Shown: positions 26,525 to 36,664, counted from the first letter of the stretch. The stretch: DNA of 64,000 bases from Glycomyces tritici (GCF_030403505.1 NZ_JAUEMJ010000004.1:310001-374000), one strand, 5' to 3'. Notes: generated by a model not told the origin, from the sequence alone. Translations and numbers: made by a program.

Positions 26525-26643
26525 GATGCCCTGTCGATTGAGGGGTGGCGATAGGGCATCGTGCCTAAGGGAGTCAAGCCTTTGAGGGGTGGGCTTGATT
26601 TCCGCTAAGGGGACCGGACGCCTGAGGGGTGCGTCCGGTCCCC
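26525..26643 (+). ncRNA. Array of three hairpins sharing a TGAGGGGT loop (candidate structured RNA)
   Basis: Hairpin 1: stem 26525-26536 / 26549-26560 (12 bp, one G-U). Hairpin 2: stem 26569-26580 / 26592-26603 (12 bp, two G-U). Hairpin 3: stem 26609-26621 / 26631-26643 (13 bp). The stems are unrelated in sequence, yet every loop contains TGAGGGGT (26539-26546, 26583-26590, 26623-26630). The linkers share CCTAAGGG / GCTAAGGGG. Conserved loops on free-changing stems are the mark of a selected RNA, for example a protein-binding or antisense RNA. It matches no family I know. Confidence 0.55.
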
Positions 26644-27000
26644 GCCTCTATGCCCCCTGAACGCCCGCGAATCCACGCTGCCCGAGTACTGTGCGCGCCC
26701 GTTCCGGGCCCCGCGGCATGTCGTACCCCTGGGCGATCATCGAATCGGGGGCGACCGCGTTCCGACACCCGACCTCGGCGAACGGCCGCCCCGCCTCACG
26801 GTCCACCGCCGCGTTTGTGCGAAATCCCCGCTTCGGCCCGTTCGCCGCCAGACTCGTCACACCGGTCGCCCGCCGCACGCTTCGCCCCACTCGCTTAGGG
26901 TTACCCTGCGGGAACGGGCACCTGCACCCGATCCCCGCCCACCGGCGGGGCGGCCAGGCCGTCCGGTCAAAGAAGACTAGCTAGTGGAGCGGACTCTACA
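26644..27000. other. sucC upstream region
   Basis: There is no convincing coding region here. Visible elements: TAGGGT at 26896-26901, inside the small palindrome AGGGT-T-ACCCT, a possible -10 for sucCD; a 7-bp hairpin CCCCGCC/GGCGGGG at 26933-26950; and a weak GGAG before the GTG at 27001. Short open frames on both strands show no family-like sequence. Confidence 0.35.
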
Positions 27001-28179
27001 GTGGATCTGTACGAATACCAGGGCCGCGCACTGTTCGCCCGGCACAACGTGCCGGTACTGGACGGCGGCGTCGCCACCACCACGCAGGAGGCCGTGGAGC
27101 TCGCTGAGCGCCTCGGTGACCGGGTGGTCGTCAAAGCACAGGTGAAGGTCGGCGGCCGAGGCAAGGCGGGCGGCGTCAAACTCGCCGACAACGTCGACGA
27201 GGTCAAGACCCACGCCACCAACATCCTCGGCATGGACATCAAGGGCCACACCGTCGAGAAGGTCATGCTCACCGTGACCGCCGACATCGACGAGGAGTAC
27301 TACTTCTCCTACCTCCTCGACCGGGCGAACCGCACGTTCCTGTGCATCGCCTCGACCGCGGGCGGCATGGAGATCGAAGAGGTCGCCCACACCGACCCCG
27401 ACAAGGTCGTGAAGCTCCCGATCGACGCCGGCGTCGGCGTCGACGCGGACATCGCGAACGACATCGTCACCCGCGCCGGGTTCCCCGAGGACCTGCGCAC
27501 CCAGCTCGTCGACGTGTTCGTCAAGCTCTGGCACGCGTTCGTGTCCGAGGACGCGACGCTCGTCGAGGTCAACCCGCTCGTGCGCACGCCCGAGGGCAAG
27601 GTCCTCGCGCTCGACGCGAAGGTCACCCTGGACGAGAACGCGGACTTCCGCCACCCCGAGAACGCCGAGTTCGAGGACAAGTCGGCCGTCGACCCGCTCG
27701 AGCAGCGCGCCAAGGACTCCGGCCTGAACTACGTGAAGCTCGACGGCTCCGTCGGCATCATCGGCAACGGCGCCGGCCTCGTCATGTCCACCCTCGACGT
27801 CGTGTCGTACGCCGGGGAGAACCACGGCGGCGTCAAGCCCGCGAACTTCCTCGACATCGGCGGCGGCGCCTCAGCCGCGGTCATGGCGAACGGCCTCGAA
27901 GTGGTCCTCTCGGACCCGCAGGTCAAGAGCGTGTTCGTGAACATCTTCGGCGGCATCACCGCCTGCGACGAGGTCGCCCGCGGCATCCTCGGCGCGCTCC
28001 AGACGCTCGCCGACCGCGGCGAGGACGTCACCAAGCCGCTCGTCGCCCGCATCGACGGCAACAACGCCGAGGCCGGCCGCCAGATCCTGGCCGAGGCGAA
28101 CCACCCGCTCATCACCGTGGTCGAGACCATGGACGCCGCGGCCGACAAGGCCGCCGAGCTCGCGAACAAGGGGGCCTAG
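27001..28179 (+). CDS. sucC: Succinyl-CoA ligase (ADP/GDP-forming), beta subunit
   Basis: SucC binds nucleotide and succinate in the TCA-cycle ligase that makes succinate and ATP or GTP from succinyl-CoA. The 392-residue protein has the ATP-grasp start [28 protein letters not shown] (about 41-56), VEVNPLV, and the C-terminal [12 protein letters not shown] and [16 protein letters not shown]. The GTG start at 27001 gives the family N-terminus. sucD follows after 4 nt. It sits downstream of a hairpin-dense gap that may carry its control region. Confidence 0.96.
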   Translation: MDLYEYQGRALFARHNVPVLDGGVATTTQEAVELAERLGDRVVVKAQVKVGGRGKAGGVKLADNVDEVKTHATNILGMDIKGHTVEKVMLTVTADIDEEYYFSYLLDRANRTFLCIASTAGGMEIEEVAHTDPDKVVKLPIDAGVGVDADIANDIVTRAGFPEDLRTQLVDVFVKLWHAFVSEDATLVEVNPLVRTPEGKVLALDAKVTLDENADFRHPENAEFEDKSAVDPLEQRAKDSGLNYVKLDGSVGIIGNGAGLVMSTLDVVSYAGENHGGVKPANFLDIGGGASAAVMANGLEVVLSDPQVKSVFVNIFGGITACDEVARGILGALQTLADRGEDVTKPLVARIDGNNAEAGRQILAEANHPLITVVETMDAAADKAAELANKGA

Positions 28180-28183
28180 TCCA

Positions 28184-29071
28184 ATGGCGATCTTCCTCAA
28201 CGAGAACTCCAAGGTCATCGTCCAGGGCATGACCGGCTCCGAGGGCATGAAGCACACCCGCCGCATGCTCAAGGCCGGCACCGAGATCGTCGGCGGCGTG
28301 AACCCGCGCAAGGCCGGCACCAAGGTCGACGTCGACGGCGTGAGCCTCCCGGTGTTCGCGTCCGTGGCCGAGGCCATGGCCGAGACCGGCGCCAACACCT
28401 CCGTCGTGTTCGTGCCCCCGGCATTCTGCCGCGACGCCGTCATCGAGGCGATCGACGCCGAGATCGAACTGGCGATCGTCATCACCGAGGGCATCCCGGT
28501 GCACGACTCGGTGAAGTTCTGGAACTACGCCGAGGAGAAGGGCAACAAGACCCGCATCGTCGGACCGAACTGCCCCGGCATCGCCTCCCCCGGCAAGTCG
28601 AACGCGGGCATCACCCCCGCCGACATCACCGGCACGGGCCCGATCGGCCTCGTCTCCAAGTCGGGCACGCTGACCTACCAGCTCATGTACGAGCTGCGTG
28701 ACCTCGGCTTCTCGACCTCCGTCGGCATCGGCGGCGACCCGGTCATCGGGACCACCCACATCGACTGCCTCAAGGCCTTCGAAGAGGACCCCGAGACCAA
28801 GGCGATCGTCATGATCGGCGAGATCGGCGGCGACGCCGAAGAGCGCGCGGCCGAGTACATCAAGAACCACGTGACGAAGCCGGTCGTCGGCTACATCGCC
28901 GGGTTCACCGCCCCCGAGGGCAAGACGATGGGCCACGCGGGCGCCATCATCTCCGGCTCGGCCGGCACCGCCGAGTCGAAGCAGGCGGCCCTCGAAGCCG
29001 CCGGCGTCAAGGTCGGCAAGACCCCGAGCGAGACCGCGCGCCTCATGCGCGAGGTCATCGAGAACCTCTAG
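28184..29071 (+). CDS. sucD: Succinyl-CoA ligase, alpha subunit
   Basis: SucD binds CoA and carries the phosphorylated histidine. The 295-residue protein shows [14 protein letters not shown] (CoA site), [14 protein letters not shown], and [17 protein letters not shown] with the active His in the GHAGA loop. It forms an alpha-beta enzyme with the sucC product 4 nt upstream and ends at a strong hairpin. Confidence 0.97.
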   Translation: MAIFLNENSKVIVQGMTGSEGMKHTRRMLKAGTEIVGGVNPRKAGTKVDVDGVSLPVFASVAEAMAETGANTSVVFVPPAFCRDAVIEAIDAEIELAIVITEGIPVHDSVKFWNYAEEKGNKTRIVGPNCPGIASPGKSNAGITPADITGTGPIGLVSKSGTLTYQLMYELRDLGFSTSVGIGGDPVIGTTHIDCLKAFEEDPETKAIVMIGEIGGDAEERAAEYIKNHVTKPVVGYIAGFTAPEGKTMGHAGAIISGSAGTAESKQAALEAAGVKVGKTPSETARLMREVIENL

Positions 29072-29088
29072 GGGCACAAGGCGAGACG

Positions 29089-29117
29089 AGGGCCGGACGG
29101 TTGCACCGTCCGGCCCT
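29089..29117 (+). terminator. Terminator after sucCD
   Basis: A 12-bp stem (29089-29100 / 29106-29117) with loop TTGCA lies 18 nt after the sucD stop, ending in TT. Confidence 0.85.
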
Positions 29118-29232
29118 TCGCCGTACCCGGGGACGGGCGCCGCCCCTCGCTCTCGCAACGATCAGGCACCACCGCCGGCACGGACCGGTGACGAACCGTC
29201 CCGACCTGGTGCCGCATCGATAGCATGACCGC

Positions 29233-29952
29233 ATGCCTGACACACCCCACGGCCCCGACGACCGCCCGCGCCCGTCGGCGGCCCGCGGGGCGGCGACCGT
29301 CGGATGGGCGCTCCTGCCCTTGATCCCCGGCCTCGGCGCCCCGATCGCCTGCGCCATGGCCGTCGGGCGCCGCCCCACCGCGACCACCATCGGGCCCCTG
29401 ATCCTCTACCTGGCCGCGCTCATCGGGTTCTTCGCGTTCCTCCTGCCGTTCCCGGTCGGGGAGACGCCGGGATGGGCCAGCCTGCTCGCCTTCCTCTCGC
29501 TCCTCACGTCCACCGTCGTCGCCTCGGCGCACCTCCTCACGATCCGCCGATACGTCTGGGCCCCTGTGGAACCGCGCCCCGCCGCACCCAAACCGGCCAG
29601 GCCGGCCGTGCCCGGCCAGGACTGGGTCGCGCCCGCGCTCGACCGTGCGGCGCGGATGCGCCAGGACGCCCGGCGGCTGGCCGAAGGCGACCCGGCGCTG
29701 GCGAAGCGCAGCGGCGTCGGCCGCCCCGACCTGCCGCGGCAGTTCGACGACGGCGGGCTCGTGGACCTCAACCACGCCGCCGTCGAGGTCCTGCGGGACC
29801 TCCCCGGCTTCAATGAGGCGACCGCGCGGCAGGTCCGCGAGCGCGTGGAGCGGTCCGGGCCGTTCCAGAGCATCGACGAGGTGATCGTCGAAGTCGGGAT
29901 CGCGTCCGGCTTCGAGCGTCACCTGCGCGAGTACGCGCTGCTCATGCCGTAG
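29233..29952 (+). CDS. Membrane protein with C-terminal helix-hairpin-helix
   Basis: This is a 239-residue protein. Three hydrophobic segments (about 22-48, 53-78, 84-105) are followed by a Pro/Ala linker. The C-terminal ComEA-like HhH pair reads VDLNHAAVEVLRDLPGFNEATARQVRERVERSGPF, then SIDEV (about 174-215). ComEA proteins bind DNA outside the membrane for uptake; here the HhH side cannot be assigned with certainty. ATG 29233 lies 6 nt after TAGCAT and lacks a ribosome site, so the transcript may be leaderless. It is convergent with the cupin gene, 3 nt apart. Confidence 0.7.
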   Translation: MPDTPHGPDDRPRPSAARGAATVGWALLPLIPGLGAPIACAMAVGRRPTATTIGPLILYLAALIGFFAFLLPFPVGETPGWASLLAFLSLLTSTVVASAHLLTIRRYVWAPVEPRPAAPKPARPAVPGQDWVAPALDRAARMRQDARRLAEGDPALAKRSGVGRPDLPRQFDDGGLVDLNHAAVEVLRDLPGFNEATARQVRERVERSGPFQSIDEVIVEVGIASGFERHLREYALLMP

Positions 29953-29955
29953 GGG

Positions 29956-30441
29956 TCACCCCTCGACCCAGAAGTTGTCGTGGCGCGCGAAGAAGTCCCG
30001 GCGCTCCTCCTCGGACAGCTCCCCCACCGTCGCCAGGCCCTCGAAGTACGACTCGCGGGGCGCGCCGGGGTGGAACATCAGCAGCATCGAGGCGGGCTCG
30101 CCGGATTCGTTGCGGAAGCCGTGGATGCCGCCCTCGGGGACGTGCACGAAGTCGCCGGGCTCGTGGTCGACCCACTCGGCGCCGTTGTAGATCGTGATGG
30201 TCCCCGAGAGGATGTAGAAGGACTCCGAGATGGTGCGGTGGAAGTGCGGCGCGGGGCCGGAGCGGGCCCCGGTCGAGTTCCACTGGTAGAGCCCGAACTG
30301 GCCGTTCGTGGACGCGCCGGTGGCGAGGTAGTCGACGGAGACGCGGTCCGGGTAAGTCAGGTCCGGCGGGGCCGACACGGGCCGGAAGTGGGCGCTCATC
30401 TCGCCGTCGTCGCCGAAGTACTTCGGTTCGGGATAGGTCAT
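29956..30441 (-). CDS. Cupin domain protein
   Basis: This is a 161-residue single-domain cupin. Metal motif 1 appears as APHFHRTISESFYILSG (HxH...E, about 64-80) and motif 2 as PGDFVHVPEGGIHGFRN (about 95-111). These proteins range from dioxygenases to small-molecule sensors; no substrate can be deduced. It is divergent from the amidohydrolase gene with about 160 nt between, so the two could share control. Confidence 0.8.
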   Translation of the reverse strand: MTYPEPKYFGDDGEMSAHFRPVSAPPDLTYPDRVSVDYLATGASTNGQFGLYQWNSTGARSGPAPHFHRTISESFYILSGTITIYNGAEWVDHEPGDFVHVPEGGIHGFRNESGEPASMLLMFHPGAPRESYFEGLATVGELSEEERRDFFARHDNFWVEG

Positions 30442-30602
30442 GGCTCTCGCCCTCTCTTCCGTGCGGCCAGTGTCGCGGCAGTCCGGGAGGCTTCGCCTCC
30501 GGAGCCGGGCCCGTGTCCGACCGTGCCGGTCGGTCAGGCATATTTGACCACGGAGCTAGCCGCGCGGCAAGTGCGCTGCGGCCGTGAAGACTGGGAGAGC
30601 CG

Positions 30603-31844
30603 ATGACCGGGACCGTACTGTTCGAGCGGGCCGCCGTGCTCGACACCGCCGCGGGCGAACTGATCCGCGGCCAGCGCGTGCTGGTGCGCGGCAACGAGAT
30701 CGCCGAGGTCGGGCCCGATGTCGAGGCGCCCGGGGACGCCCGGGTGGTCGACCTGGCCGGGCGGACGCTCATGCCCGGCCTCATCGACTGCCACGCGCAC
30801 GTCAACGCCCACAGCGCGGACCTCGCCGGGCTGGCCGACGAGTCGCCCGCGTACGTCGCTTTGCAGGCCGCCAAGGAGATGCGGGAGATGCTGCACCGCG
30901 GCTTCACCACCGTGCGCGACCCGGGCGGGGCGGACTTCGGGCTGCACGAAGCGGTCGCGCAAGGGGTCGTGGACGGCCCGCGGCTGTACTTCGGCGGCAA
31001 GGCGCTCTCGCAGACCGGCGGGCACGGCGACGGGCGCCCGCGCGGGCGCAGCGTGCGCGAGGACCACCAGTGCTGCCCCGATTTGAGCATGGTGTGCGAC
31101 GGGGTGGACGAGGTGCGCCGCGCCGCGCGGGAGCAGCTGCGCACGGGCGCGTTCCACGTCAAGATCATGCTGTCGGGCGGGGTGGCCTCGCCGACCGACC
31201 GGATCGACTCGACCCAGTTCTCGGTCGAGGAGATCCGCGCGATCGTCGAAGAGGCCGAGGCCGCGAACCGGTACGTCGCCGGGCACGCCTACACCGCGCG
31301 GGCCATCAACCGGGGCCTCGCCGCGGGGGTGCGCTCCATCGAGCACGGCAACCTCCTCGACGAGTCCAGTGTGGAGCTGTTCTTGGAGCACGACGCGTTC
31401 CTGGTGCCCACCTTGGTCACCTACCAGCGCATGGCCGCCGAAGGCGCCGAGCACGGGCTCCCGCCGGCCAGCATCGCGAAGAACCCCATCGTGCTCGACG
31501 CGGGCCTGCGCGCCCTCGAACTCGCCCACGACGCCGGCGTGAACCTCTGCTACGGCTCCGACCTCCTCGGCGGCATGCGCCGGCACCAGTTGGAGGAGTT
31601 CGCGATCCGCGGCGCGGTCCTCCCCGCGGCCGCCGTCATCCGCTCGGCCACGGTCACCGCCGCAAGGCTCCTCAAGGAGGAAGGCCGACTCGGGCAGGTC
31701 GTCCCGGGCGCCCTCGCCGACCTCCTCGTCATCGACGGCGACCCCCTCGATGACCTCCGCGTGCTCACCGACCCCGAGGCGAACCTGCGGCTGATCATGC
31801 AGGACGGCAAGGTGAAAGCGGACCGCCTCACGGTCCCCCGCTGA
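30603..31844 (+). CDS. Amidohydrolase-family metal-dependent hydrolase
   Basis: This is a 413-residue amidohydrolase-superfamily enzyme. Metal ligands are visible as DCHAHVN (HxH, about residues 63-69), the Lys in HVKIMLSGG (carbamylated Lys position), GHAY and SIEHGN, and the catalytic Asp in YGSDLLGG. The class is close to imidazolonepropionase-like and Xaa-Pro dipeptidase-like hydrolases. The substrate is probably a cyclic amide or N-acyl or prolyl dipeptide, but is not determinable. A GGGAGAG box precedes the ATG. It ends at a hairpin. Confidence 0.88.
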   Translation: MTGTVLFERAAVLDTAAGELIRGQRVLVRGNEIAEVGPDVEAPGDARVVDLAGRTLMPGLIDCHAHVNAHSADLAGLADESPAYVALQAAKEMREMLHRGFTTVRDPGGADFGLHEAVAQGVVDGPRLYFGGKALSQTGGHGDGRPRGRSVREDHQCCPDLSMVCDGVDEVRRAAREQLRTGAFHVKIMLSGGVASPTDRIDSTQFSVEEIRAIVEEAEAANRYVAGHAYTARAINRGLAAGVRSIEHGNLLDESSVELFLEHDAFLVPTLVTYQRMAAEGAEHGLPPASIAKNPIVLDAGLRALELAHDAGVNLCYGSDLLGGMRRHQLEEFAIRGAVLPAAAVIRSATVTAARLLKEEGRLGQVVPGALADLLVIDGDPLDDLRVLTDPEANLRLIMQDGKVKADRLTVPR

Positions 31845-31849
31845 TCGCG

Positions 31850-31872
31850 GCCCCGCCCGGAACGGGGCGTTT
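31850..31872 (+). terminator. Terminator after the amidohydrolase gene
   Basis: Stem GCCCCG / CGGGGC (31850-31855 / 31863-31868), loop of 7 nt, followed by GTTT, 6 nt after the stop codon. TAAGCT directly after it may be the -10 box of the kinase gene. Confidence 0.65.
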
Positions 31873-31913
31873 AAGCTGGGTTCCAACCCTTCCAGCCAGC
31901 CGTGAGGAACCCG

Positions 31914-33872
31914 ATGCCCGCAGGACAGCTCATCGCCGACCGGTACCGGCTCGACGCGCTCATCGGCGCCGGCGGCATGGGCGAGGTGTGGCGCGCGTTC
32001 GACACCGGGCTGCGACGCGACGTCGCCATCAAACTGCTGCACCGCGGCGGCGTCGAAGGCGCCGCCGCGGCCCGCGCCCGGTTCGTGCGCGAAGCCCAGG
32101 CCGTGGCCCGCCTCCGCCACCCCGGCATCGCGGTCCTGCACGACTACGGCGAGGACACCGGCCCCGACGACACCCGCTCCTACCTCGTCATGGAGTACGT
32201 CGAAGGCAGGCCGCTCAGCGCCGTCCTCGCCGACGGGCCCCTCCCGCCCGGCGAGGCGATGCGCCTGTGCGCCGAGATCGCCGACGCCCTCGCGACCGCC
32301 CACGCCTCCGGCGTCATCCACCGCGACATCAAGCCCGCCAACATCATCGTCGGCGACGACTCGCATCCCCGGCTCGTCGACTTCGGCATCGCCCTCCTCG
32401 CCGACGAGACCGCCCTCACCGGACCGGGCGTGCAGCTCGGCACCCTCACCTACGCCTCCCCCGAGCAGATCGACGGCGCACCGCTCACCCCCGCCAGCGA
32501 CCTGTACTCCCTCGGCGTCGTCACCTACGAATGCCTCAGCGGCGAACCGCCGTTCACCGGACCGACCCTCTCCCCCGTCGTCCACGGCCACCTGCACAAA
32601 CCACCGCCCGAACTCCCCGCGACCGTCCCCGCCGACGCCCGCGCCGTCATCATGCGGGCCCTGGAGAAGGACCCGGCCCGGCGGTGGCGCGACGCGGCCG
32701 CCCTCGCCGACGCCTGCCGCGGCGACAGCCCCGACCCGACATCGACACTGCCCCTCCCGCCGCCCGGCGCCGCCCGCCGAACCCGCCGCCGCACCCTCCT
32801 CGCCGCCGCGATCGGCACCCCGGTCGCAGCCGCGGCAGCAGCAAGCACCTTGTGGCTCAACACCACACGACGACACGACGACGACACCTCGACCGAGGAG
32901 CCCGCCGTCCCGACCACCGTCGTCCCCCACGACGGACTCCTCATCACCGCCCACGACGCCCCGATCGCGGCAATGACCCCCGCACCGGGCGCGGCCGGGC
33001 CGGTGCTCTACACCGCGGCGGGAACCGAACTGCGGCTCTGGGACCTCAACATCGGCACGGCACTCGGGGCGACCGAGACCGAGCACCCGGTCACCGCCCT
33101 GCTCATCGCACCCGTCCCGGGCGGCCGCGCACGCGTGATCGCCGTCGACAGCGCATCAGGCGTGCACGTCGCCGACGCCGGAAGCACCGAGCTCACGAAG
33201 ATCGGCACCGGCGCCTTCGACGCCGCCGCGGCCACCTACGCCCCCCACGTCCGCAACGACTCCACAGTGCTCACCGCCATGACCCCGACCGGCTGCGCCA
33301 CAGTGGACCTTGACACGGGCGCTCCCGGCCAAGGCATGACCCTCCAGCCCGGGTTCATCGACCACGCCGCCCTCGCCCCCAACAGGGGCGAACTCGCCGT
33401 CGCCCACGCCGAACCCGACGGCGCCGTCACCCTCCACCACCCCACCGACGGCTCCGTCCGCGGACGCGTGCCGCCCCATGCCGACTGGCGACCCGACACC
33501 GACCGCACCGCCGGCCTCCGGGTCGCCCAAGCCGAAGACGGCAGCCCCCGCGGATTCGTCTACAACGCGACCGACCAGCGCTACTACCAAGTCGACCTCT
33601 GGACCTACGAATCCATCGGCGAACCCCTCCCGCTCGCCCCCATCGACGCCCCGCACGACACCTGGCTGCTGCCCGGCGACACCGGCGACGCCATGCTCAC
33701 CATCGAGAACGACCTCCCCGTCCTCGCCGGCACCGAGGAGCGCAGCCGACAGGAGCTCACCGCACCCGGCGAACCGCGCCCGGTCGCACTGGCCTCCCTC
33801 ATCGCCCCCGACCAGCGCACCGCCCTCATCGGATACGACGACGGCAGCGTCAGAACATGGCGGCTCGCCTGA
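31914..33872 (+). CDS. PknB-type Ser/Thr protein kinase with extracytoplasmic propeller-like domain
   Basis: This is a 652-residue kinase. The Hanks domain (about 10-265) has the glycine loop IGAGGMGEVW, VAIK, the catalytic HRDIKPANI, DFG in LVDFGIALL, and the ASPEQ activation segment. After a Pro/Arg linker (RRTRRRT) one membrane helix (about 290-312) leads to a 330-residue outside domain. This has repeated short beta motifs (LRLWDLNIGTALGATE, TVDLDTGAPG, VRTWRLA at the very end), like a WD40/YVTN propeller. ATG 31914 is 5 nt after GAGGA. Ligand unknown. Confidence 0.88.
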   Translation: MPAGQLIADRYRLDALIGAGGMGEVWRAFDTGLRRDVAIKLLHRGGVEGAAAARARFVREAQAVARLRHPGIAVLHDYGEDTGPDDTRSYLVMEYVEGRPLSAVLADGPLPPGEAMRLCAEIADALATAHASGVIHRDIKPANIIVGDDSHPRLVDFGIALLADETALTGPGVQLGTLTYASPEQIDGAPLTPASDLYSLGVVTYECLSGEPPFTGPTLSPVVHGHLHKPPPELPATVPADARAVIMRALEKDPARRWRDAAALADACRGDSPDPTSTLPLPPPGAARRTRRRTLLAAAIGTPVAAAAAASTLWLNTTRRHDDDTSTEEPAVPTTVVPHDGLLITAHDAPIAAMTPAPGAAGPVLYTAAGTELRLWDLNIGTALGATETEHPVTALLIAPVPGGRARVIAVDSASGVHVADAGSTELTKIGTGAFDAAAATYAPHVRNDSTVLTAMTPTGCATVDLDTGAPGQGMTLQPGFIDHAALAPNRGELAVAHAEPDGAVTLHHPTDGSVRGRVPPHADWRPDTDRTAGLRVAQAEDGSPRGFVYNATDQRYYQVDLWTYESIGEPLPLAPIDAPHDTWLLPGDTGDAMLTIENDLPVLAGTEERSRQELTAPGEPRPVALASLIAPDQRTALIGYDDGSVRTWRLA

Positions 33873-33890
33873 CCACCAGAAGGAACCGCA

Positions 33891-34337
33891 TTGATCACCA
33901 CCCCGATGACCGTCATCCCCAAGGCCGGATTCGACTTCGCCCGGTTCGGCGAGACGCGTGCCTCGCACCGCAGTCGACTCGGCGAATACGAGGCCTGGCG
34001 ACCGGACCAGACCGCGACCGCCGACACCGACCTCTACCTGCCCTCGCTCGTGTCCCTCGCGTACGACGACACCGATCGGCTCAACTTCATCGAAGTCGTC
34101 AACGACGACGTCGAAGTGCTCTACGAGGGCGTACAGCTGCTGAACCGGCCCGAACAGCAGGTCGTCGCCGCACTCACCGCCCTCATCGGACTCCCGCCGA
34201 TCCACAGCGCCGGCATGTACGCCGTCCCCGAACTCGGCATGCGCCTGCGACCCGACTACGACGACGAACTCGACGACTACGCGATCAAATTCATCGGTCT
34301 GATGCCCGAGGAGACCTACCCGGGCTTCCAGCGCTGA
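33891..34337 (+). CDS. Hypothetical protein encoded after the kinase
   Basis: This is a 148-residue acidic soluble protein, with no signal peptide or cysteine pattern. It is rich in aromatic and Asp residues (LYLPSLVSLAYDDTDRLNF, RLRPDYDDELDDYAIKFIG). TTG 33891 is preceded by AAGGA at a good distance; ATG 33906 is the alternative. It lies 18 nt after the kinase gene and is probably cotranscribed, so it could be a substrate or partner of the kinase, which is inference. No family recognised. Confidence 0.55.
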   Translation: MITTPMTVIPKAGFDFARFGETRASHRSRLGEYEAWRPDQTATADTDLYLPSLVSLAYDDTDRLNFIEVVNDDVEVLYEGVQLLNRPEQQVVAALTALIGLPPIHSAGMYAVPELGMRLRPDYDDELDDYAIKFIGLMPEETYPGFQR

Positions 34338-34353
34338 ACACGAAGACGGCGGC

Positions 34354-34387
34354 GGGGGGGGGGGGGGGGGGGCCCCCCCCCCCCCCC
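34354..34387. other. G19C15 homopolymer palindrome
   Basis: Nineteen G are directly followed by fifteen C, flanked by GGC and GCC. On either strand it can fold into a pure G-C hairpin, or the G run into a quadruplex. It lies 16 nt after the hypothetical gene's stop, between convergent genes, where a terminator is expected. Such a run is also a typical place of sequencing or assembly error, so the exact lengths are doubtful. Confidence 0.6.
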
Positions 34388-34403
34388 GCCTCGCTCAAAC
34401 AGC

Positions 34404-34540
34404 GAACGCTGCGAGCTCTGCTCGATCAGAGATCGCTGCGCTTCTCTTCGTTCAAAGATCGCTGCGCTTCTAATCGTTCAAAGATCGCTGCGCCTCTGTT
34501 CGATCACAGATCACTGCGCCTCTGTTCGATCACAGATCGA
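34404..34540. repeat. 26-bp tandem repeat at the 3' end of the oppF-like gene
   Basis: Units lie at 34404-34428 (25 bp, diverged), 34429-34454, 34455-34480, 34481-34506 and 34507-34532, then a partial copy to 34540. The consensus on the plus strand is nAGATCGCTGCGCyTCTnTTCGwTCA. Read on the minus strand, each unit contains GATCTnTGA, the last Asp and Leu codons and stop of the gene that ends at 34530. The array therefore looks like serial duplication of the gene terminus. Confidence 0.85.
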
Positions 34541-35587
34541 AGTGACAAGCGACCTTATGACCGCTCGCCGCCTCCCGCCACTCCGGCTCCACCTCCGCGC
34601 AGATGTCCTCCGCCCAAGGGCAGCGGGTGCGGAAGCGGCAACCCGACGGCGGATTCGCCGGCGACGGCAGGTCGCCCTTCAAGATGATCCGCTCACGGTT
34701 CGCCTCGATCTCCGGATCAGGCTGCGGCACCGCCGAAAGCAGCGCCTTCGTGTACGGATGCCGCGGACGCTCGTAGATCGTCTCCGAATCCGCCTCCTCC
34801 ACCAGCTTGCCCAGGTACATGACCCCGACCCGGTCGGAGAGGTGACGGACCACCGCGAGGTCGTGCGCGATCACCAGATACGTCAGACCGAACTCGTCCT
34901 GCAGCTCATCGAGCAGGTTCATCACCTGCGCCTGAATCGACACGTCAAGCGCACTCACCGGCTCATCGCACACGATCAGATCCGGACGCAGCATCAACGC
35001 CCGCGCAATGCCCAGACGCTGACGCTGACCGCCCGAGAACTCGTGCGGGAACCGCTCCAGCACCGACTTCGGCAGACCCACCGCATCGAGCGTCTCGACC
35101 GCCAGCTTGCGCCGCTCCGCCTTCGACCCGACCCCGTGCACCTTCAACGGCTCCGACAACAACATTTCCACATTGTGCCGAGGATTCAGCGAACCGAGCG
35201 GGTCCTGGAAGACCATCTGCATCCGCGACCTGAAGCGGCGCAGACGCTCACCCTTCATGGCCGTCACCTCGTCACCGCCGAGCCGCACCCGCCCCGCGGT
35301 CGGCTCCTCCAACCGCAGCACCGCCCGCCCGAACGTCGTCTTGCCGCAACCCGACTCACCAACCAGGCCGTACGTGCCGCCCGCGTCGATCTGGAGACCG
35401 ACCCCGTCGACCGCCTGCACATGGCCGACCGTGCGCTCCACCACGATGCCGCGCCGGATCGGGAAGTGGACCTTCAAATCCTCCACCTCGAGCAACGGCG
35501 TCGAAACGTCAGACGTCGCGGCAGCGGACAAGTCCGGCTCCTCCGTGCGCTGCGCGGGAACATGCGGATCCGCGTGCTGCTCAGTGC

Positions 35588-35591
<4 letters not shown>
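34530..35591 (-). CDS. dppF: Oligopeptide ABC importer ATPase (OppF/DppF type)
   Basis: This is a 353-residue ATPase of a peptide or nickel-type importer. Walker A GESGCGKTT (about residue 80), Q-loop MVFQDPLGSLNPR, signature FSGGQRQR, Walker B LIVCDEP, H-loop IAHD. The C-terminal oligo_HPY zone has HPYTKALLSAVP, with the cysteine cluster CRFRTRCPWAEDIC. The first 35 residues are a polar extension. The gene starts 4 nt inside the end of the dppD-like gene (overlap ATGA) and closes the operon A-B-C-D-F. Its terminus is tandemly repeated downstream. Confidence 0.92.

Positions 35592-36663
<1,072 letters not shown>

Positions 36664-36664
<1 letters not shown>

Noticed and set aside
26525..26643. 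6C RNA family (C-rich loops) for the TGAGGGGT hairpins read on the minus strand
   Set aside because: On the minus strand the loops read ACCCCTCA, with only four consecutive C. The 6C family needs runs of about six C in two hairpins, so the match is not adequate.
26629..26984. Short plus-strand frames in the gap before sucC
   Set aside because: They overlap in two frames with Pro/Arg/Ser-rich sequence, have no ribosome site, and contain no domain-like pattern.
30505..30560. Mobile-element end or attachment site at the cupin/amidohydrolase spacer
   Set aside because: No inverted terminal repeats, target duplication or integrase/transposase gene anywhere in the window.
34404..34540. CRISPR-like array
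   Set aside because: Units of 26 bp are contiguous without spacers, and there are no cas genes; it is a plain tandem repeat. The same holds for 40892-41000 and 58372-58478.
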